11,741 bases of DNA, taken from positions 1 to 11,741 of the forward strand of contig CAMGAZ010000025.1 in the NCBI GenBank assembly GCA_946008205.1. The letters are read 5' to 3'. Every line of letters begins with the position of its first letter. Positions within the stretch are counted from its first letter, which is position 1. Both the position numbers and the translations under genes were made by a program. The notes beneath the pieces are model-generated. The model had not been told where the DNA came from, did no database searches, and worked only from the letters and a program-made list of their open reading frames with translations. The stretch comes from an uncultured Clostridium sp. (GTDB taxonomy: Bacteria; Bacillota; Clostridia; TANB77; CAG-508). Below, piece by piece: positions 7,009 to 11,741 of this stretch.

Positions 7009-7497
7009 TTATAATTCTTCATCATCTTTTGAATCCACATATTCTAATGTTCCAGGTATCATATTATCTACAAAAAGCACGCCATTTAAGTGATCAATTT
7101 CATGAGATAATGCTTGAGCTAATAAATCTTTTGCTTTAATTACAATTTTCTTTCCGCTTCTGTCTAAAGCTTCAACAGTTACTTCTTTAGGTCTTATAAG
7201 TTTTGCATATTGATTCGGAAAGCTTAAACATCCTTCTTCCACCTCTTGTTCACCCTTCGCCTTTACAATTTTAGGGTTTACCAACAGTAGTGGCTTGTTG
7301 CCATCGTACAAATCTATTACAATCACCCTTTTTAATATTCCTACCTGTGGGCCTGCTAGTCCCACTCCATTATACTTATGCATTGTTTCTAGCATATCCT
7401 GTAATAATTCTTTTATTCTGTCATCCACTTTTTCAACTTCTCTTGCTGTTTTCCTTAAAATTTCATCTCCAGATAATCTTATTTCTCTTATTGCCAT
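7009..7497 (-). CDS. def: Peptide deformylase
   Basis: This 162-residue metalloenzyme removes the N-formyl group from new proteins. All three family motifs are present: GVGLAGPQVG (Gln51), EGCLSFP (metal ligand Cys90) and QALSHEIDHL (metal ligands His132 and His136, catalytic Glu133). Motif 1 reads GLAGPQ instead of the more usual GLAAPQ, a variant that I recall from other Clostridia. The ATG is preceded by AAAGGAAG. It sits between priA and fmt, the usual functional pairing, since fmt adds the group that def removes. The 68-nt gap to priA contains an inverted-repeat element (7525-7569) that could affect read-through into def and fmt. Confidence 0.98.
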   Translation of the reverse strand: MAIREIRLSGDEILRKTAREVEKVDDRIKELLQDMLETMHKYNGVGLAGPQVGILKRVIVIDLYDGNKPLLLVNPKIVKAKGEQEVEEGCLSFPNQYAKLIRPKEVTVEALDRSGKKIVIKAKDLLAQALSHEIDHLNGVLFVDNMIPGTLEYVDSKDDEEL

Positions 7498-7524
7498 TTT
7501 ATTTTCTTCCTTTCTTGCCCCAAT

Positions 7525-7569
7525 TAGGGACAGGTGGGACCATTAAGAACCGTCCCTAGTGGTCCTCAC
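7525..7569. repeat. Interlocking inverted-repeat element between priA and def
   Basis: Stem 1 pairs TAGGGAC (7525-7531) with GTCCCTA (7552-7558), extended by GG/CC past a bulged A. Stem 2 pairs GGACCA (7537-7542) with TGGTCC (7560-7565), extendable by an imperfect GTG/CAC. The arms alternate (1-2-1-2), so the stems are either mutually exclusive or form an H-type pseudoknot. It overlaps the priA stop codon. The motif (GGGACGGTTCTTAATGGTCC on the minus strand) resembles a short dispersed repeat that I recall from many Clostridia genomes, so it may be a small non-coding repeat copy. Confidence 0.65.
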
Positions 7570-9833
7570 AACATATTGGTTGGGTTTACATCTACTATTA
7601 TGCGAGTATCGTTTTTGCTGTTTTTGTTTTGATTGTTTGTTTTTTCAAGAGTGTCTTTTATTGAGTTTGTAATTTTTTCATCTATTTTGCATTTTACTAT
7701 TATTCTCCACCTGAATTTGTTTTTTATTCTATCTATTGGTGCTGGTACTGGCTTGTATAATAGTATTTGTAGCTTTTCTGTTTTTATTTTTTCTTTTAGA
7801 TTTTGATATATTTCATTTGATATTATTTCTATTTCTTTTTTTGATTTACTTGAAATCCCAATTAATATTATATCACAGAAAGGCGGATATCTCAACTGTT
7901 TTCTAAGGTGTATTTCTGTATCATAGAATAATTTATAGTCTTGTTTTTGTGCATATTGGATGCAGAAGGTATCTGGATTGTATGTTTGTATTATTACTTT
8001 TCCTCTATCTCTTCCTCTTCCTGCTCTACCTGCCACTTGTGTTAGTGTTTGAAATGTTCTTTCATGTGCCCTATAATCATCTATGTTTAGGCTACTATCT
8101 GCTGCAATTACTCCAACTAATGTTACATTTGGAAAGTCGTGTCCTTTTACTACCATTTGAGTTCCTATTAAAATGTCTATTCCATCGTTTTTAAAGCTGT
8201 TTAATATGTCCTCGTGCGAGTTTTTCTTTGTTACTGTGTCTATATCCATTCTTATTGTTGACGCTTGTGGAAATAGACTTTTTACTTGCTCTTCTAGTTT
8301 TTGCGTTCCTGAACCAAAGTATCTGATGTTTTTGCTTCCACATTCTGGGCATATTGTTAGTGCGTTCGTTTCATATCCGCAATAATGACATTTCAATTTT
8401 TGTTCTTTTAGATGATATGTAAGTGTGATATCACAATTTTTGCATTTTGCAGTATATCCACAGTCTCTACACATAATGAATGTAGAAAATCCTCTTCTAT
8501 TTAAGAATAATATAGTCTGTTTTTTATTTCTTAAGTTTTCTTCTATTGCTTCATGTAGTTTTCCACTTATCATTGTTTTATTTCCTGTTGCTAGTTCAGA
8601 TCTTAAGTCTACTATCTCTACATCTGGAAGGCTAGCATTGTTAGCTCTTTTAGTTAGCTCCACTAATTCTATCTTTCCATTTATTGCTTTATGATATGTG
8701 TTCATATCTGGCGTTGCACTTCCCAGCACTACAGGGACATTATTTTTTTCTCCCAAATAGCTAGCAATTTCTTTAGCATTATACCTTGGACTCATTTCAG
8801 ATTTATATGATTCATCATGTTCTTCATCTATTATTATTAATCCTAAGTTTTGTACCGGCGCGAATATTGCAGACCTTGCTCCTATTACAATTTTTGCATC
8901 CCCACGTTCTATTTTTTTCCATTGATCATATCTTTCGCCGACTGATAGTTTGCTATGTAATACAGCAATTTTTTCTTCACCAAACCTGCTTAAGAATCTA
9001 TCAACTGTTTGGGGAGTAAGCGATATTTCAGGTACCAACATTATGCTATCTTTGCCAAGTTTTAAAGCCTCTTCTATTAATTGTATATATATCTCTGTTT
9101 TGCCAGACCCTGTCACTCCAAATAATAAAAACTCATCATATTCATTAAATTGTAGTGATGCATTGATTCTTTCAAATGCATTATTTTGTTCTTCTGTCAA
9201 TGTTAGGTTAGCACTTTGATGTACTACCTTATGCATAAAAGGATTTCTCTCCACTTCCTTTTCTAAGATTTCTATATATCCATTTTTTTTGAGTGTCTGC
9301 AAGACTGCATTCGTTACATCTGCAAACATTTGTAAATCCGTACTTAAAATTTCGTTATTCGAATTATCTATTAAAAAGTTTAATGCTCGTACTTGCTTTA
9401 CTGATTTTATCTTTCTGTTTTCTATATCTTGCTTAACTTCATCTGCGTCTTTTGATAAATATACAAAATTTTGCATTTTATCATTTACCCTATTGGCCAA
9501 TACTTTCGTAGTTGTTCCCGGTGGTAGCATTAACTTTATACAATCTGAAACATTGCAAAAATATTTATTTGCTATCCATTTTGCTAGTTCTATTTTTTCT
9601 TTACTTAAATACAGTTTGTCTTCTATTTTCGCTATTTCTTTTAACTTAGGCAAATATTCAGACGTATCTTTTATCCCTACGACAAATCCTTCTTCTAATT
9701 CCTTCTTATTTCCAAAAGGCACTAAGGCTCTACTTCCGATATAAACTTTCGTCTCAAGTTCTACTGGAATTATATAATCAAATGTTTTATTTAAATTTTT
9801 AACATTGCTATTAATTATTACTTCTGCAATCAC
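7566..9833 (-). CDS. priA: Primosomal protein N' (replication restart helicase PriA)
   Basis: This 755-residue PriA recognises stalled forks and reloads the replicative helicase. The N-terminal 3' DNA-binding domain starts VIAEVIINSNVKNLNKTFDY. Helicase motifs follow: Walker A GVTGSGKTEIY (Gly242-Thr246), the DEEH box (Asp336-His339), motif V around VVKGHDFPNV and motif VI QVAGRAGRGR. The zinc domain has all eight cysteines in four CxxC pairs (455/458, 464/467, 482/485, 495/498). I chose the GTG at 9833 because family proteins begin at this (M)IAEV segment. AAGG lies 7 nt upstream, and the likely -10 box falls between this codon and the alternative ATG at 9878. The ATG start would add 15 residues not typical of PriA. 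It is followed by def and fmt. Confidence 0.96.
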   Translation of the reverse strand: MIAEVIINSNVKNLNKTFDYIIPVELETKVYIGSRALVPFGNKKELEEGFVVGIKDTSEYLPKLKEIAKIEDKLYLSKEKIELAKWIANKYFCNVSDCIKLMLPPGTTTKVLANRVNDKMQNFVYLSKDADEVKQDIENRKIKSVKQVRALNFLIDNSNNEILSTDLQMFADVTNAVLQTLKKNGYIEILEKEVERNPFMHKVVHQSANLTLTEEQNNAFERINASLQFNEYDEFLLFGVTGSGKTEIYIQLIEEALKLGKDSIMLVPEISLTPQTVDRFLSRFGEEKIAVLHSKLSVGERYDQWKKIERGDAKIVIGARSAIFAPVQNLGLIIIDEEHDESYKSEMSPRYNAKEIASYLGEKNNVPVVLGSATPDMNTYHKAINGKIELVELTKRANNASLPDVEIVDLRSELATGNKTMISGKLHEAIEENLRNKKQTILFLNRRGFSTFIMCRDCGYTAKCKNCDITLTYHLKEQKLKCHYCGYETNALTICPECGSKNIRYFGSGTQKLEEQVKSLFPQASTIRMDIDTVTKKNSHEDILNSFKNDGIDILIGTQMVVKGHDFPNVTLVGVIAADSSLNIDDYRAHERTFQTLTQVAGRAGRGRDRGKVIIQTYNPDTFCIQYAQKQDYKLFYDTEIHLRKQLRYPPFCDIILIGISSKSKKEIEIISNEIYQNLKEKIKTEKLQILLYKPVPAPIDRIKNKFRWRIIVKCKIDEKITNSIKDTLEKTNNQNKNSKNDTRIIVDVNPTNML

Positions 9834-9866
9834 CGTATTGCCTTCTCCCTCATAAATGATATAAAA

Positions 9867-9895
9867 ATTATATTGCAAAATCCGTCAAAAAGCAA
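9867..9895 (-). promoter_or_regulatory. Promoter for priA-def-fmt
   Basis: A perfect TATAAT (9872-9867) has TTGCTT (9895-9890) 17 nt upstream, a weak -35. The predicted start near 9860 gives a short leader before the GTG at 9833. It directly abuts the U-tract of the gmk terminator, so transcription restarts at once. Confidence 0.5.
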
Positions 9896-9896
9896 C

Positions 9897-9935
9897 AAAA
9901 AAATAGCTCTAATTTTACAATAAGAGCTATTTTTT
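9897..9935. terminator. Bidirectional terminator after gmk
   Basis: AATAGCTCT (9902-9910) pairs perfectly with AGAGCTATT (9923-9931) around a 12-nt loop. Seven A's at 9897-9903 give a T-tract for minus-strand transcripts, and T9930-T9935 gives one for plus-strand transcripts. It ends the rpoZ-gmk unit, 72 nt past the gmk stop. The remaining gap 9937-10007 shows nothing else. Confidence 0.85.
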
Positions 9936-10007
9936 ACTATCATAGTAATAATTATAGAAAACCTGAAAGGTAAATATTTTCAACTTATGATTTATTGTGT
10001 CATTTTT

Positions 10008-10583
10008 CTAAAATTCTGGATTTTCTAAATTGCTTTCACATTCAATAATTGTAGAAATTATTTGTAATGTTTTTTCTAAATCATTATTTTTTATGACATA
10101 ATCATAAATTCCAATTTTAGATTCTTCATATTCGAAACGATCTAATCTTAAAGTTATTTCTTTAAGATCTGAATTTGGATGTCTTGCTATTAGTCTTCTA
10201 AGCAATTCATCTCTTGGAACTCTTAAAAATATTGTTACAATTTTAGTATCTCTGCCTAAAAGTTTCACTAAATTTTCTGTTCCGTTTACATCAATATCTT
10301 TTACAATAATCTTTCCACTTTCTAGTCGTTCATTTAATAGATGTTTTGAAGTCCCATAATAATGATTGTGATGTATGTCGTACTCGTATAAATCACCTTT
10401 TTCAATTAATTTCTTAAATTCTTCGGTAGTAATGAAGTTATATATTTCTCCGTTTACTTCGCCTTCTCTTGGCTCTCTGTCAGTATATGATGGCAAAGAT
10501 GTTATATTAGAATTTCTTTTTATTAATTCTTTTTTTACTGTATCTTTGCCAGCTCCTGAAACTCCTGATAATAATACTAACAT
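10008..10583 (-). CDS. gmk: Guanylate kinase
   Basis: This 191-residue kinase phosphorylates GMP to GDP using ATP, feeding GTP, dGTP and (p)ppGpp pools. The P-loop is GVSGAGKDT (residues 7-15, Lys13). The GMP-binding set is intact: Arg36 and Arg39 in YTDREPREGE, Tyr48, Glu67, Tyr76 in YYGTS and Asp98. Divergence from the usual pattern appears in three places: GPSGVGKGT is replaced by GVSGAGKDT, LEIDVQGA by KDIDVNGT, and the usual RG[TS] in the lid by RHPNSD. Function is probably kept, and the neighbouring rpoZ supports the call. The ATG lies inside the end of rpoZ (7-nt overlap) with a GGAAAGG site, so it is probably translationally coupled. Confidence 0.93.
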   Translation of the reverse strand: MLVLLSGVSGAGKDTVKKELIKRNSNITSLPSYTDREPREGEVNGEIYNFITTEEFKKLIEKGDLYEYDIHHNHYYGTSKHLLNERLESGKIIVKDIDVNGTENLVKLLGRDTKIVTIFLRVPRDELLRRLIARHPNSDLKEITLRLDRFEYEESKIGIYDYVIKNNDLEKTLQIISTIIECESNLENPEF

Positions 10584-10765
10584 ATAGTTACCTTTCCAGC
10601 ATCAATTTCGTCTGCTGCTATAGAATCTGGAGCAACGTCATCTGTTTTAACTAGCACTTCAGCTCCTTGTGCAATTTGTCTTGCTCTTCTTGCAGTTGCA
10701 ATTACTAGCATATATCTGTTATCAACTTTTTCTAGTAATTCAGCAACACTTGGTTTTATCATCAT
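10577..10765 (-). CDS. rpoZ: RNA polymerase omega subunit
   Basis: This is a 62-residue omega, at the short end of the normal range. The family core is clear: KPSVAELLEKVDNRYMLVIA followed by TARRARQIAQGAE, the Ala-Arg-Arg-Ala-Arg motif that contacts the beta-prime C-terminus. Omega helps beta-prime fold and assemble, and in some bacteria forms part of a ppGpp site. Two adjacent ATGs (10765 and 10762) are possible. AGAAGG lies 10 nt before the first. It leads an operon with gmk, overlapping it by 7 nt, and has its own consensus promoter. In B. subtilis gmk precedes rpoZ, so the order here is reversed. Confidence 0.93.
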   Translation of the reverse strand: MMIKPSVAELLEKVDNRYMLVIATARRARQIAQGAEVLVKTDDVAPDSIAADEIDAGKVTIC

Positions 10766-10792
10766 AATAAAATTACCTTCTTTCTAAACACT

Positions 10793-10820
10793 ATTATATC
10801 ACATATGCCCATTTTGTCAA
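10793..10820 (-). promoter_or_regulatory. Full-consensus sigma-A promoter for rpoZ-gmk
   Basis: Perfect TTGACA (10820-10815) and perfect TATAAT (10798-10793) are spaced by 16 nt, one short of the optimum. The predicted start is near 10786, about 20 nt before the first rpoZ ATG. It lies in the 74-bp gap after yicC, so rpoZ-gmk need not depend on yicC transcription. I see no terminator hairpin in that gap. Confidence 0.8.
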
Positions 10821-10839
10821 CAATTTACGTCCCATGGCA

Positions 10840-11741
10840 TTACTCAATATTCTGAATTTGTTCCCTTATATCTTCTAGCTCTACCTTTAAATCTATTACC
10901 AGTTTAGTTATTTCGTTACTACCCGATTTCGAGCCAATTGTATTTGTTTCTCTGTTCATCTCTTGTATTATAAAATCTAATTTCTTCCCTATAGGGGTTT
11001 GTTCATTATTTATCAATTCATGAAGTTGTTCTATGTGGCTCCTTAGTCTGGTCATCTCTTCTTCAATTGACGTTTTGTCAGCATATATTACGGCTTCTTG
11101 AGCAATTCTATTTTCATCTACAACATCTGTTTTCAGTATATCTTTTACTCTTTTCTCTAATTTTATTACATATTCTTCAACAAGACCGTTTGATTCTACT
11201 GCAATTTGATTTACTAGACTTTCTACTCTTGATATTCTTTCTAGTAAATCCTGTTTGATATTTTCTCCTTCTCTTGTCCTCATAGTAATTAGATTATCTA
11301 ATGCCATATCTAAACATATTAGCACCTCGTTTTCGATTTCTTCATCATTGTCTATATCGATTGAATTTAATATATCTGGTAGTTTTGCTATTTCAACAAC
11401 ATTAATATTTTCCGACAATTCATTTTCATCTGCTATTTCTCTTAGTTGTTTAATGTATTCTCGTGCAATTTCTTTATTTAATATAATATTTTTGGCTTTG
11501 TTGCTATAATCAAAGAAGTTTATTGCTACATCAACTTTTCCTCTTGCAATTTTTGTTGAAATCTGTTTTCTAACTTTTTCTTCTACTGAACTTATTCTTC
11601 TGGGCATTTTTACACTTATGTCACTATATTTATTATTTACCGTTTTTATGTCTACGACATAGCTTCTCCCAGCTGTATCATAGTTAGCTCTGCCATAAGC
11701 TGGCTGGCTATTGAGTTTGTTATGTTGCCTCAGCTGTTCGT
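10840..11741 (-). CDS. yicC: YicC/YloC family endoribonuclease, 5' end at window edge
   Basis: The frame is open to the right edge, with 299 sense codons visible and no start. The family usually has about 290 residues. The body is clearly YicC: YGRANYD, then VVDIKTVNNKYSDISVKMPR, SRGKVDV-like ARGKVDVAINF, and the C-terminal signature IQEMNRETNTIGSKSGSNEI ending LEDIREQIQNIE. YicC and YloC have been described as endoribonucleases. The ATG at 11607 is internal (it begins MPRRISS) and would lose the conserved N-terminal ~40 residues, so I do not use it. The expected N-terminus (of the type MIxSMTGYGR) reads KLNSQPAYGR here, without a Met, and further codons lie upstream. Either the true start is beyond the edge or the edge sequence is unreliable. 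In relatives, yicC heads the remA-gmk-rpoZ cluster. Here remA is absent. Confidence 0.9.
   Translation of the reverse strand, partial: EQLRQHNKLNSQPAYGRANYDTAGRSYVVDIKTVNNKYSDISVKMPRRISSVEEKVRKQISTKIARGKVDVAINFFDYSNKAKNIILNKEIAREYIKQLREIADENELSENINVVEIAKLPDILNSIDIDNDEEIENEVLICLDMALDNLITMRTREGENIKQDLLERISRVESLVNQIAVESNGLVEEYVIKLEKRVKDILKTDVVDENRIAQEAVIYADKTSIEEEMTRLRSHIEQLHELINNEQTPIGKKLDFIIQEMNRETNTIGSKSGSNEITKLVIDLKVELEDIREQIQNIE

Noticed and set aside
9834..9878. ATG start at 9878 for PriA
   Set aside because: It adds 15 residues not typical of the family and would precede the likely promoter start point. The GTG at 9833 has well-placed AAGG.
1..11741. CRISPR array, tRNA or rRNA genes, insertion sequence, or a DGR template repeat in the window
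   Set aside because: Reading both strands I found no regularly spaced repeats, no tRNA-like cloverleaf, no transposase or reverse transcriptase frame, and no second copy of the VR landmark sequence.

Overview
This is an AT-rich stretch (roughly two-thirds A+T by eye) that reads like the chromosome of a low-GC Bacillota, most likely an uncultured gut-type member of the Clostridia. The housekeeping genes match Clostridia/Bacilli families. The gene set resembles the conserved yicC-gmk-rpoZ-priA-def-fmt cluster, and the surface proteins carry the 'GITLVAL...ILAG' prepilin-like leader common in Clostridia. TGA is used as a stop codon, so the standard bacterial code applies.

Right half, minus strand, read right to left. 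yicC enters from the right edge. A consensus sigma-A promoter (TTGACA-16-TATAAT) then drives rpoZ and gmk, which overlap by 7 nt. A strong bidirectional hairpin terminator follows gmk. Its U-tract abuts a promoter for priA, which probably starts at a GTG, followed by def and fmt. A hairpin overlapping the fmt stop codon ends this unit. Compared with Bacillus subtilis, rpoZ comes before gmk, remA and coaBC are missing, and rsmB does not follow fmt. Together the genes cover GTP supply (gmk), the RNA polymerase omega subunit (rpoZ), replication restart (priA), and N-formylation and deformylation of nascent proteins (fmt, def).

Left half. Two small minus-strand modules have the same design: a short protein with one N-terminal membrane segment, then a large prepilin-like surface protein. 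They lie on either side of plus-strand mutS2. One module is at 3836-5858. The other is at 1-1156 and runs off the left edge.

The main discovery is in the 3836-5320 gene. It encodes a prepilin-like leader, an Ig/Fn3-like domain and a C-terminal formylglycine-enzyme/C-type-lectin fold. Its last ~130 bases jump to about 62% GC. Thirty-six of 40 consecutive codons there end in C or T, and the encoded protein matches the typical variable C-terminus of diversity-generating retroelement (DGR) targets. Small inverted repeats lie just downstream. No reverse transcriptase, accessory gene or template repeat is in the window. I therefore infer a remote, trans-diversified target of a DGR elsewhere in the genome, displayed on the cell surface. 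No stretch longer than 300 bases lacks a gene.
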